From NCBI RefSeq assembly GCF_963576545.1, contig NC_083656.1, positions 6,750,811-6,814,810 of the forward strand: a stretch of DNA of 64,000 nucleotides. The letters run 5' to 3'. Both the position numbers and the translations under genes were made by a program. Below are positions 38,801 through 52,032 of the stretch, piece by piece. Below the pieces are notes generated by a model. The model did no database searches and was not told the origin of the DNA. It was given only the letters and a program-made list of their open reading frames with translations. How positions within the stretch are numbered: position 1 is the stretch's first letter; each line of letters begins with the position of its first letter. This stretch comes from Limanda limanda. Lineage: Eukaryota > Chordata > Actinopteri > Pleuronectiformes > Pleuronectidae.

Positions 38801-41800
38801 GTCGACTGTTGAATGGATTTTGATGGCGTTTGGTTCACGGATCACAAATAACTTCTGTGATCAACTGATTTTGAGCTAGCGCCATCACAAGGTCAAATGA
38901 AGAAAATGAGTATCAGTCCCATCAGCCTATACTTTGTTTTTAGTGTAAATTAGCAAAGGTTTTTATGCTAACATGTCATACTAAGATGGCGAGTAAGCTT
39001 AGCATTATATTCTAGGAATTAACATCTAAGAGTTGCCGTCCGTCCTGTATTTACTGGGATGTTTTGTATGTTTGGAAAATTTTGTTTGTTATTTGCCAAT
39101 TCCAGCCAAGTTTCTGTAAAGTCTGGAGTATTTAGGTCAGTTTGGCTTTTGGAAATATGGATAAACCTCAAGATTTATCACCCTGCAACTACAACAAACT
39201 TGGAAAGCAAAGAAAATGGGTGACTCAACGAAATCCTTCAGCATGACCTAACAAAGCATGCTTTCCAAAAAGCTGCACAAGATGGCCACAAGAGCTAAAG
39301 GTGCAAGAAATACTGGTTTATGCTTCGTGACATCTACTCTTGGCTTCGTACGTGGACATCGCAGTTATCTTCCTGAACACAGCCGTGCTAGGTTTCACAA
39401 CTCGACTGATGTGAAGAAGAGGCGCTCGGAAAGAAAGGTGAGAAGATCACGATGAATGTTTCAGGTCCAGAGATTCCGTGGGATATTTCTGGATGATGTG
39501 TCTCTGACCGAAGTGAGCCAGTGTTTTTCTCAGTTTCCATCAAATGCCTCACAGAGATGAAATAGAAACATGTTTCCAGTGTGCCTGAGACATTTCCTCA
39601 GTGTCTGACGGAGTTGCTTGACTTTAGTGGAGACAGTGATGAAACTGCAAATGGCACGAATCAAGCTCTGCAACCATCCAGATCTGGTTATTAGACACAT
39701 CATAGCCAATGCAGCAGATAATGCCGATGTCAGCTTTGTTCACCAGATATTGAGCAGTTCCAACAAACGAAAGAAGTTCTGAAAGCTAATTGCCCGGCTC
39801 GCACAGCTCACATCACCTGCGTCAGGGGATCTTGAGTCATTTGTTATGAAGATCTACAGCCACTTCACAGAATCTGCTGCCTGAAAACAGGAGCTGCGTG
39901 CATTTGTCTTTCTTCTGTTGACAATGTGGAGTGGAGTGAAATGACGTGTTTTGTTTGTACGTCGATCATCTCCTGCAAAGCTGGTCAGCTCTTGCTTCAA
40001 ACTTCTGGTCCCTGAGGGAAACCTGCTCGGCGTCACGGGTGTCTACAAGTTTGGATTTGGAAAATGAAGACGCCTCAGTGGAAACAGGGCAGGTTTTTCT
40101 AATGGAAGAAGGAGTTTCAGCAGAAATGTCAAGGCAGCAAGAGGACGAAGGTTATTGCTTATGTTTGAGATGTGGTTTGCTCACTCAGCAGAAAATGGCG
40201 CCGTGAATAAGACGGATCAGGGTCCAGGAGGAGCCTGCACGGAGCAGGTGGAGGCTGCCCTCAAAAGGAGAGTTATGTGCTCGCCGAGAGGAAACACAGA
40301 AAACTGGAAACCACCAGTGAGGGAAGGGAGACACTTTTCCAAGACATAGAGGGAAGCCAGCGCTCAAATGCCTTTGTGCAGCGGATCTTCTCCCACGAAA
40401 TGATCAAAACAGTAGAAACGCAGATCGGAGACCGAGATTAACTCAAATGAACTTAAGACATCTGTGAACTGTGACTTGCGATGTGAGGACTTTTAGTCCA
40501 GCTGTGCAAAAAGACAAACGGCAGCTTGACTAAGTCAAAAGCCGGAAAAGAAATATCAATGGAAGAAGCCGACTTGGTGACTCATGCCCTCCTCTTGCAT
40601 TTAAAATGTATTTTTTTGTTTGATCTTTCATTCGAAGCATATTCACATACTCTCAATGGAAAATACATATTTTCCAATTAAATATGAATAAACGAACGCA
40701 CAGGTCACACTGCCGGAGAAAAGGTGTCGTGCTAGTGTCACCTTTTGTCCCTTATTTGGTCGGGAGGAAGTTGGCATCTCTAGTTAGCGCTGTCACCGTG
40801 GGCATGTTAGGATGCTAAATTTAGCGTTTATCCCAAAGCGGTGCTGTGCCTCAGTGAAGCCTCACCCTGCTGCCGGTGTGGCTGCAGACTGCTGCCGGTC
40901 GGAGAGAAGCCGACACGGCTGTCTCTCTTCTTATATCTATATCTTAAGTGATTTACCGTGTGTGAAGTCAACAAAATCCCGCCTCAACAGATCCAGTCTG
41001 CATCCGAGCAGGTGAATCAATCTGCACAGACCCGCTGATGGAACCTATGATGCGCAGGTAACCTTTGGCAGCTGTATTGATGGCACATATTGACATGTTT
41101 TTTATGGGGCATTTCTCCTGATAGCTCACAATATGGTCTAGTTTTTCAGGTCGATAGCTGCAAGCGTCTCCACATCATCCATCACAGTCTTGTTCTCCCC
41201 CGCCTCCTCCCACCCCCACAACAGGCTGAACAGATGATTGACTGTCAGCTGGCCTCCGCGCCGAGGCACCTGCGTGACACTGTGCCGCAGGACAAGTTGG
41301 CTCTACCCTGCAGCCACACGTGACCGAAAACTTTTCCCTCCGTGACACATCACTGGTCCATTAAAACAGAGAACAACTGCCGCCTCAGCGGGGTTTTCAC
41401 TGAAGTTGTCATCACAGTCAACCAGACATGGAGAAAACTCCCTTTGCCTGTATACACACACAACCTGAGCCGGCCATTATCTCCCCAAACATCGCTGCCT
41501 CTAATCACTGTGCATCCTGCACAGTATGTTCCTGTTACATCACGCTGAAAGCTTGTCTAATGCACATAGCAATGTGATGACATTATAAATAAATAGATGC
41601 AGCCGTACGCACAGTCTCTAACAGCTACAGGGTTTATTCCTGAGCCACTCGACACCATTAGATCGAGTGCAACGCAGACATTTAGCAGCACGCAAACGTT
41701 TCTCAGCAATCAAACGGTCTTAGGGCTTCGTGTGAAAACATTTGTTGAAATTACTTCTTGCAGCTTGTGTGTTTGAGTGTCATCACTTGTGAAATGGTGC

Positions 41801-42480
41801 CTGCGCCCGCCTCGTCGGAGTGAAACGAAGGCGTTCTGTAAACATCCCTGACGGAGCCACTGTTGCATCTGTACACACACCCCTGTATTATTTGTACACG
41901 GCGCCATTTGATACCCTGACAACAAAGCACCACTGCATCAGAGATGCCTGCTTCATTGGAAAGAACAGCATGAAAGGAACCAATGTTTAAACTCTGCACA
42001 TTTCAAATTTGCTTCTCATTAGAGGATCTCTCTCTCTGCCCATCAGTGCACAAGTAGTCATTTCCCAATCTGCCTGAGTACACATGTGAACACTTTGCAC
42101 AATTTACCGGACACAGCCAAATGGATAAAGATGGCGACCATTTTTTTTGGAGAGCCTCTAATTTTCTTTTGATGAAAGTGGCCATAGCAACACTCCTGCT
42201 GTAAAACACTTGAATCTGACTGAGGATATTCCCACTGGCAAAGCTCATGGTGTTAGATATACTGTATATGAACAACACAGCTCCAACTCATAATCACCAT
42301 CAATCTCTCTAACAACTTTACAAATGATCTGTTTATTATTTGGAGGTCTCTATTCTCGGCCACATCGCAGGATGATTGAATTTCTCACTCGGCTGCCTTT
42401 TATCTCTGGCTATACGCTGACGGAGGGAGAGATACAGAATGAAACCGGGCTGGAAATTAAAAAGGATGTCCCATTTTCAC
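35808..42480 (-). other. nrg3-like intron
   Basis: A 6.7-kb intron with no second exon that fits phase and family. It contains a G17 homopolymer at 38459-38475, probable old repeats at about 36.6-36.8 kb (relative of the sequence hosting the hAT at 22.5 kb) and 38.75-39.06 kb, and otherwise unremarkable sequence. Short ORFs at 39.2-40.4 kb have no recognisable motif. Confidence 0.55.
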
Positions 42481-42590
42481 CTGAAGCGTTTCCCTTTGGA
42501 CAGCACTCTGCCGAGGAGAGGGGGGGGCACCGTGGATGTGCCTGGGGCTGCGCCGCCGCCCTTAACAGATGATCCATGAGAACTGCAGCT
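42481..42590 (-). CDS. nrg3: neuregulin-3-like exon, middle cytoplasmic segment (predicted)
   Basis: This is a predicted 110-nt exon with a strong acceptor (a long pyrimidine tract ending tttttttgcag) and donor TTCAG then gtgaaa. It reads 36 residues in phase 0 and leaves AG, beginning SCSSHGSSVKGGGAAPGTS and ending VPPPLLGRVLSKGKRF. The neighbouring exons demand exactly an entry phase of 0 and an exit phase of 2. Splicing 51906 directly to 35807 would reach a stop after about 15 codons. The human exon here, as I recall, has a SSFVGPQSFPEVPSPDRG-like stretch. The Ser/Gly/Pro character agrees but sequence identity is low. A hAT insertion begins 317 bp away in the upstream intron. The call rests on splice signals, phase and position rather than clear homology. 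Confidence 0.65.
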
Positions 42591-42907
42591 CTGCAAAAAA
42601 ACATAAAGAAGAAAACAGCGGGCACGGTTATAAAACATGGTAATTGTGGCTTCAGGATGCATCTGCGTTATGATCTGCTCTGAGGAAAAAGATGTCTTTA
42701 TTACAGCTCAGCTTGGATTCATTCATCGCAATGATCAACATCTTAACACGAGATGTTCAGGTGGAAGTGATCCTGTGAAACTAAAGTGTATTCTGGTCAG
42801 CCGAGAGGTTGATGTGGTTGTAGAAGTTTGATGATGAAGGAAAGGAACGCGGACCCAGTACTTACAAGTATAATGATGTTTATTACACAAAGTAGTACAG
42901 GTCAAGA

Positions 42908-44334
<1,427 letters not shown>

Positions 44335-46130
44335 GGTCAAGACGAGCTCTAGAACTCGGAGAAATCACCCAGGCCAAATAGTGGAGTCTGTCTTCTCCCT
44401 GCAGGGCAAGAAGTTTTATAGGTGGGAGGTGGGACCCCAAACCTAGAGATAACATGACATCACACAACAGGGCCATCAGCCCAAATAAGGAGGTGTTTTG
44501 CACATAAAGATGAAAATGCAATGGTCATGGACCTTCCCTTTACCCCCATCCATTTGCTGGTCAGAGGTCATTCCCTAGGTCAAATGTCTTTCCAAAGAGG
44601 GACAGACCTACTTGAATAAACATCTGGAGGACTCTCTGGGAATGTCTGAGAGTCACGAAGATAAGCATCATATATATCAGCCTGTTGTATTTAAACTCAT
44701 GCTAAAATCATTAACTCTAGTGAATACACGACAAAACAACACAGGGAGTAAGTAAGCAGAGGGTTAAATCCCCAGTTAGGATGTTCTCTCCTTAATGCAA
44801 CCCCCTTGATACTGATAACGATAATCATATTTATTTACAGAGCACTTTCCTAAATCCAACTTACAAGGTGCCTGGCGTAAGCAGACAACCTCGGAAACAA
44901 GCAGGTGATAAAAACTATATCGGTATTTTATTCCTCGGCGTCTCACGCAGGGTGTCTTTAATTACACTGTACATTTTTAAAACTGCAGCTTAGGAAGGGG
45001 GGGGGGGGGGGCACTTGGTGCTCTTACTCCACACTGGCCCTCACAGCGCTCCTGTCGCACTCAGGAATTAATCCTACACCAGATTACATTAATGGTTTCC
45101 TAAAGTATTTCTCCCCTCGTATTCTTTCCCTTTCTTCTTATCTGAATTAACAGCATTATCTCACAACGGGCCCGAGACAAAACTCTGCCACTGCGGCCGT
45201 GAACCCCCCCCCCCCCCTGTGAAGCACTAAGTCAGGAGATAATTCTGTTATTCCGGTTCCAGGACTTCCTCCGCTGCCCTTTCTCTCCCCCTGATTTTAC
45301 ATCATTAAAGCGACTGCATGCGACTCAGAAGCGGTCCCGGGCTCTCATTGGCCCGATAAGCCTCTTTCTCTCTTTCTCTCCCCCCCACCCCAGACTCCCA
45401 GTGGGAGCAGTTACCGCTGAGCACCAGCCGGGCAAGAAAATAGGATCATTTTGCCCACCCTCTCATTTGCCCTGCGGGTGGAGAGCGCTGCACTTTCTGG
45501 AGCAATTGCTGTGGCAAACTTTTTTCCTGGAGGATGATATCTGCGTCGCGGGATAAAATAAATAGTTTCTGGCAGACAATGGCCGTAACCCATTCCACTT
45601 GTTCCCTGCGATCTCACTCTCCTGTCTGATTTCATGCCACTCGGGACAGCTCTAGATAAACACGGAGAAAAGCGGATTCGTTTCAAGGGGAGAGAGACAG
45701 AGAACGAGAATACCAGAGGCTCCGACAGAACAACATAAACTGACTTTAGGAGCAGAGCAGCCCGGTGCATTCAGAGCAGCAGCACTCCGCCTTTAACTGC
45801 CATCAAATCAATACACTGTATATAGAGATGGATGAGGCGGCTCTGCTTCCTCCTGTTGTGCACAGCGAGAGCATGGCCACACATACGTGATGTGGGAAGC
45901 GAATATCGCAGTTCAGAGTTCACCAGCGTTGAGCTCTGTGGAATGTCGTGCCGTGAAATATTCTGGATTTGAAGGAGGCGCCATCTTGTGCTTTCAGGCG
46001 AGGGAGCGACACGATTAAGTCTCAATCATGACGAAAATGTGACATCCTGTTTTTTTATCTCAGTATGATGAGCCATCAAATGAAAAATCTTAAGATTAGA
46101 TATATTTATAGTATACTATAGTCTATAGTA

Positions 46131-46770
46131 TAGTCTGTTAGCAGCGCTCCAGCGTCTGGCTGATGGGAAAAGAGTTTTTTTTTTGTCTTCTCGGCCTCTG
46201 TGCCCCTTTTCCTTCATGTCTGTTTCAGCGGCATGTGTCTCACGGTTGTACACTCCATCACTCTTTATCACAGATGCAGTTTTATTGGCACTGAGGTGTC
46301 AATTCACGTGTTTAACGATGCAATACGATTTCTCCGTTTCTCTTTTGATTTTTAAAAAGCGTTTCTGAAAGGAGCCATAATAAATAACAGTTTGTGAAAC
46401 ACCCAGTGGCATCGAACTCTGGAGAGAATCAAACCAAACACAAAGTGAACTTCAAGGAGTTTTCTGATTCTTATGACCTAGGATCAGTGTTGCTGTTTAT
46501 TGTTAAGTGCAGATCAGTGAGGGAATGAGGAGGGAGGACATAGGACATACAGGGTCATACAGCACAGGATACTAATGTCTGCCCCAATCCTGGAGCAGCT
46601 GCTATTGACAATCATAAGAGACCAATATTTAAATATATAATTATAATTTTTTCCAGAGATGCTCAGAATTTAGCTTTTGAGGCTTTCAGGGGCTCTCTAG
46701 GGTCAATCAAGGTGTTTTGTCACCTTTGACCTTTTGTCACTTGGCGATTCAGACATATTAACTTATACTA
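46131..46770. repeat. direct duplication, copy 1
   Basis: Matches 47504-48190 at a spacing of 1373 bp. Blocks include ttctcggcctctgtgcccct, tttccttcatgtctgtttca, aaagcgtttctgaaaggagc, cacccagtggcatcgaactc and gtcacctttgaccttttgtc. Confidence 0.85.
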
Positions 46771-46779
46771 GGTCATTTT

Positions 46780-46930
46780 CGTTTGTCCATTGTCCCATCT
46801 GCTAACAGGGAGGAGGTGGTTTTCAACCTGTTCTGCAACCAGCCATCAGAGGGCAACTTTGTCATGTCGTCCATCTATATACAGAGTCTACAATCAAATC
46901 GTAGGCCTGAATGGTGCATGATGGGATATT
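46780..46930 (-). repeat. dispersed repeat family A copy
   Basis: Contains gtcccatctgctaacaggga, ggaggtggttttcaac, ccatcagagggcaac, gtcatgtcgtccatctatat and acagagtcta in family order. Confidence 0.7.
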
Positions 46931-47503
46931 TGACCATTCATAAAACGAGGTAACTCTTAAGACCAAGTGGGAAACTACTGAATCTGAGCCAAGACTGACA
47001 GCAAACGCCATTTTGGCTCAACCAGATATCACCATGTTAAATAATTATGCACAATATAGTGTACATATTGTGTAATATTATTAACTGTCTGCACTGGCTG
47101 ATATCTATAGAAGCTTCCCTGCTTCTGTCCCATCAGATTAAAGTGTCACTTCCTTCCACAAACTGAACTCGAACACGCTCTTCTGCGTCTGATGCCGTCT
47201 GTTCTCACGTCCCCGACAACATCATTTGAAAATGACTCTGGTTCAGAACTGGGTGCAGTATCGACTCTGCCGAAAGAAGACACTGTGTCTTTTGACCTTG
47301 CAGCTTTATACACTTGACTTTGGTGTAACAGAAGCCTCGTGGCATATTAGAGATGTTTTGGTCCACAAAGCTCTGGTCTGGGGCCCGATTCACTCTGCCA
47401 TCCCCATGCAGTATTCATACAGTGGCCTCGCCCCCCCCCCCCCCCCCAAAGCTTCCTGTCGCTCCTCAGGGTGACTGGGTTTCTTCTTGGAGTAAGACTG
47501 GAA

Positions 47504-48190
47504 TAGTCCGTTAGCAGCACTCCAGCTTCCGGCTGATGGGAATTGAGTTGTTTTTTTAGTCTTCTCGGCCTCTGTGCCCCTTTTCCTTCATGTCTGTTTC
47601 AGCAGCGTGAGTCTCACGGGTGAACACTCCATCACTCTGTATTACAGATGCAGTTTTTTTGCCACTGAGGTGTTGATTCAAATACGATGCAATATACGAT
47701 TTCTCCGTTTCTCTTTTGAATTTTAAAAAGCGTTTCTGAAAGGAGCCATAATAAATAACAGTTTGTGAAACACCCAGTGGCATCGAACTCTGGAGAGAAT
47801 CAAACCAAACACAAAGTGAACTTCAAGGAGTGATCTGATTCTTATGACCTCGGATTAGTGTTGCTGTTTATTGTTAACTGCAGATCAGTGAGGGAGTGAG
47901 GAGGGAGGACATAGGACATAGGACACACAGGGTCATACAGGATACAGGATACTCATATCTGCCTCAATGAATGAGTGGAAACCCTGCCTACCTCATACTG
48001 GACATAATACGCTTTTAAAAGAAATGTTATTGACAATTATAATTGAGAAATATTAAAATATATATGATAATTTTTCCAGAGATCCTCAGAATTTAGCTTT
48101 TGAGGCTTTCAGGGGGTCTCCAGAGTCAATCAAGGTCTTTTGTCACCTTTGACCTTTTGTCACTTGGCGATACAGACTTATTAACTATAC
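47504..48190. repeat. direct duplication, copy 2
   Basis: The second copy of 46131-46770, with substitutions and small indels including a duplicated ggacata. The ORFs over it are chance. Confidence 0.85.
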
Positions 48191-48825
48191 AAGAACAGAT
48201 GGAGGGAGCATGTGCTGAGGGAACCTTTCCAGATTCACCCTCACAGATGGAACAAACGGCAAAAGGAATGTCTCCAAGTTCCTGCTGGTGCACAGAGGAG
48301 TCAGCTGTGTGAGTGCAGGTGTGTCGGTACCAAGGGTTTAGAGATCTGTGATCTATGCAGACAATGACGTCAGCATATGGAAACTTTTGCTTTGCACCTT
48401 GAGGGGAAAAAGTATTTCAGGGAGTTGATACTCTATATTTATCGCGAAGGGCGCTGCAGCACTGAGTCAGTTTATCATAGAGTTTGACAGATGGAAGGCA
48501 CTGACCAAAAGGAACTTTGGTTTCATCTTCAACGTTCCTGCCTCAATCGCACTCGGTAGAAACCGCTGAGTAGTTTGCATTGAATGCTTCAAGCCTCCTA
48601 AAGAACACTTCCCTCTGTTCTTCCATCTAAAGCGTTTCCACTCTGTGTCGGTTCAACTTTGAAGAAGAACCCGGAGAACTTTCAGGACCGCAGCGCCCAC
48701 GGCACACGATGGCAGCAGGCCGAGCGAGTGGGAGGAGAGCAGCAGTGGTCAGGGCCTGCTGTGTCGAAGATGTGGAGAAATAGGTTTCCCTTGTTCATCT
48801 TCTGTGTGTTCAGCTCACACGTTCC

Positions 48826-49450
48826 TCCTGGGCCAGAGATCTTTCACATCCCACCTCGAGCTTCCCTCACACTCTTCTCGTATAGCTCCCGTTTCCGTGT
48901 TGCTGTATTTTTCTCTCTGGTTTGCTGTGTCCGGCTCGTTGGAGATACCGGGCTTCACTAAATGCCGAGCGACCCAATATATTCCTGTCACCACGTCCTC
49001 ACAGTCGTAGTGTTGATATAAAACCCTGCGATCGTGCCACGGGACACCGGGCCTGCATCCGACTGAAATGCATTAAACTCCTCCAGGACTGGTTTTGTGT
49101 CAGTGGAACTTTTGGGACTCTACGTTGGTCTATTTTACCAAAGTCTACTCAGTTCTATTCTATTTGTACTATATTCTACTCTTATCTGTTCTATTCTACC
49201 CTATTCTACTCTACTATACTCTAATCTGTTATGTTCTACTATATTCTACTCTACTCTACTTTACTGCAATCTGTTCTATTCTACTCTTTCCTATTTGTAT
49301 TCACTATATTATACTCTTTCTATTTTATCCTATTATATTCTACTCTGCTTTATACTATTCCACATGTTTATAGAACTCTGTCAGTAAAGTGATCGTTCAC
49401 CTGTTCAGTATTGATTTCCCGTCACAAACACACATTAGAAATGTGACCTG
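48826..49450. repeat. 620-bp tandem unit 1 with TTCTA array
   Basis: Begins tgggccagagatctttcaca, includes cgtgccacgggacaccgggc and cagtggaacttttgggactc. It then runs into a long ttctac/ttctat array (about 49130-49370) and ends with cagtaaagtgatcgttcacc and cacacattagaaatgtgacc. Confidence 0.9.
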
Positions 49451-50073
49451 GGCCAGAGATCTCTCACATCCCACCTCAAGCTTCCCTCACAATCCTCTCG
49501 TATCGCTCGTGTTTCCGTGTTGCTGTATTTTTCTGTCTGGTTTGCTGTGTCCGGCTCGGTGGAGATACGTGGCCTCCACTAAATCCCGAGTGCCCCAATA
49601 TATTCCTGATACCACGCCCTCACAGTCGTAATGTTGATATAATACCGTGTGATCGCGCCACGGGACACCGGGTCTGCATCAGACTGAAATGCCTTAAACT
49701 GCTCCGGGAATGGTTTTGTGTCAGTGGAACTTTTGGGACTCTACGTTGGTCTATTTTACCATAGTCTACTCAGTTCTATTCTATTTTTACTATATTCTAC
49801 TCTTATCTGTTATATTCTACCCTATTCTACTCTACTATACTCTTATCTGTTATGTTCTACTATATTCTACTCTACTCTACTCTACTTTACTGCAATCTGT
49901 TCTATTCTACTCTTTCCTATTTTTATTCACTTTATTATACACTTTCTATTTTATCCTATTATATTCTACTCTGCTTTATACTATTCCACATGTTTGTAGA
50001 ACTCTGTCAGTAAAGTGATCGTTCACCTGTTCAGCATTGATTTCCCGTCACAAACACACATTAGAAATGTGAC
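49451..50073. repeat. 620-bp tandem unit 2 with TTCTA array
   Basis: Nearly the same as unit 1, including the order of the ttcta variants. Anchor ggccagagat is at 48831, 49451 and 50077, giving periods of 620 and 626 bp. Confidence 0.9.
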
Positions 50074-50385
50074 CTGGGCCAGAGATCTTTCACATCCCAT
50101 CTCAAGCTTCCCTCACACTCTTCTCGTATAGCTCGTGTTTCCGTGTTGCTGTATTTCTCTCTCTGGTTTGCTGTGTCCGGCTCTGTGGAGATACAGGGCT
50201 TCACTAAATGCAGAACACCCCCGATATATTCCTGTCACCACATCCTCACAGTCGTAGTGTTGATATAAAACCCTGCCATCGTGCCACGGGACACCGGGCC
50301 TGCATCCGACTGAAATGCCTTAAACTGCGCCGGGAACGATTTTGTGTCAGTGGAACTTTTGGGACTCTTTACACTTCCAAGGTTT
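50074..50385. repeat. 620-bp tandem unit 3, truncated
   Basis: Carries the first half of the unit up to cttttgggactctt, then breaks off without the TTCTA array. Confidence 0.88.
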
Positions 50386-51905
50386 CTCAGCAGAGTGTCA
50401 TGAATATTTCGGTGGCGGTCCTGGAAAACACTCGCTGCGCTCCGGCTCATTTTAAACCTGTGTTGTATATTTTTTTTTTCTTCACTCCACCGAAAAAACA
50501 CAGCTACTTAACAGCTCCTAGATTTACATAAAAATGTTGTACAGCTTCTCACACATCAACCGCTCAGAGCCACAATTTTAAAACGACATCCTCGGAAAGC
50601 TCCCGGAAATCGTGCCAACTGCGGTTCTGTGGGTGGGGCTTGCTTCGGGGGGGTTTGTTTCAGTGGGTGACACTAGGCAGCTGCTGCATTATTAAAGAGC
50701 CTCGGCACAGGCTACGTTTGGCAAATGCAGAGATGACAGAACAAGGCTGAACCTGAGAGCGGAGTTTGTTTTTCGACGACAACAAAAACATCTGTTGTCG
50801 CCTGAAATGTGTCGGAAGACGAATGTTGGTAAAACGTGTTTACCTTTACAAGTGCATATTGCAGAGGAAACTAAATATTTATGATTTTATAAAACCAAGA
50901 TTCTTCCACCTTTATACGGATCAAGTGCACATTAGCACAGGTACACAATGGGAAAGGATCAAGGGAGAAGACGGGAGCACAACTTTCTTAAAAGGAAATG
51001 AAAGAAACCTGCACGATAACTCAATTTCAAAAACAAACCGGAGCCAATAATGAATGAACACAGTATGTGACCGTTTTCCGGTGCATTCGGGGAAATGCTA
51101 ACGCGTAATGGCGAGCGCACTCCAGACGAGACCTTTACAAGTGTCCATTAGGCCGCAATTACCTCGGGAGTCAGTGGAGACATCAGGCTCATTAGTGCCA
51201 TCTTCATCCTCCACCTCCTCTTCTGCGATTGACTGGGTCACATCTCTTTTCTTTTTATGTAACCAGGAGTTTGTCTGTGTGATTTGTTATCGTGACAAAC
51301 AGCTGCCCAAAGTCGATTTTCTCCTTTTGGACCACTAACGTCTTGTTTTGCGTTTCTTTGGGAGTAAACAACTTGATAACTTTTTTGTACAAACCTCCAT
51401 CTTGCAGCTCTTGGTCCACAAATGCCAAAAAAAAAAGTCCCATTTGCAAAGTCAACATTTTCAACACAAAAAGTAGACACACCTGCAGAATACACTCTCG
51501 GCATATTGTCAGTGGTGAAACATTAAAGCCTGTTTTTCTACTCCACAGGATTGCTGCTGCGCTTGCATGGTGAATTCCAGATTCCCCGACACACTGCAGA
51601 TTAGAATTTCCAATCTGCAGTTTGTCACAGGAATCTGTCATTGTGAGCGTGACAAGCAGATTTTTTCCCCGTATAACACACAAGGCATTTATTTTAAACT
51701 ATAACTCCCCGACGTCTCTCAGCTCAGATGTCAGATACGAGTGTGAACAACAGGCTCCAGCCAAGAGAGAGATTATTAAGACACGTATCGTACATCATCC
51801 TGTCAGGCTCTCTGAAAACTGTTTTGTTTGTTCCACAGAGAAATACTAGATACATTTGTACAGAGATATACATACATTTATAATTAGTACTGCATGATTG
51901 TTTAC

Positions 51906-52032
51906 CTTCTGGAGTTGCAGGCTGTACTGGAGCCTGGGAGAGGACTTGGACATGAGGCCAGAGGCGTGGACACTGCAGTCCCTCAGGCTGCGGCTATCAG
52001 AGAAATGAGCCTGGAGTTTTTCCCTGTGTCTC
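51906..52032 (-). CDS. nrg3: neuregulin-3-like exon, first cytoplasmic segment
   Basis: This 127-nt exon has acceptor cctccacag and donor CAGAAG then gtaaac. Phase is 2 in and 0 out. After completing a Lys codon it reads 42 residues starting RHREKLQAHFSDSRSL and ending SPRLQYSLQLQK. In vertebrate NRG3 the corresponding segment is basic just inside the membrane, then has a Ser-rich SLKASSTMAKS-type stretch and ends in a VQLQNYSK-type motif. SGLMSKSSPRLQYSLQLQK is a recognisable relative. It encodes the membrane-proximal cytoplasmic tail, and no catalytic motif is expected. The exon lies in about 1.9 kb of apparently single-copy DNA with blocks of the same 620-bp repeat unit on both sides. Assignment rests on order, phase and partial motif similarity. 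Confidence 0.85.

Noticed and set aside
41281..41318. Small minus-strand segment with phase 0 entry and phase 2 exit (GRANLSCGTVSR)
   Set aside because: Phase fits, but it is only 38 nt, the pyrimidine tract is poor and the donor (gtgcct) is weak.
45411..45770. Minus-strand 119-codon frame ending at a gtaact donor in phase 2
   Set aside because: No acceptor gives the required phase 0 entry and the protein shows no neuregulin resemblance. The 42481-42590 exon satisfies the gap better.
49095..50018. Plus-strand frames of about 100 codons rich in Tyr, Phe, Leu and Ser
   Set aside because: They are translations of ttcta/ttctac repeats in the 620-bp units.
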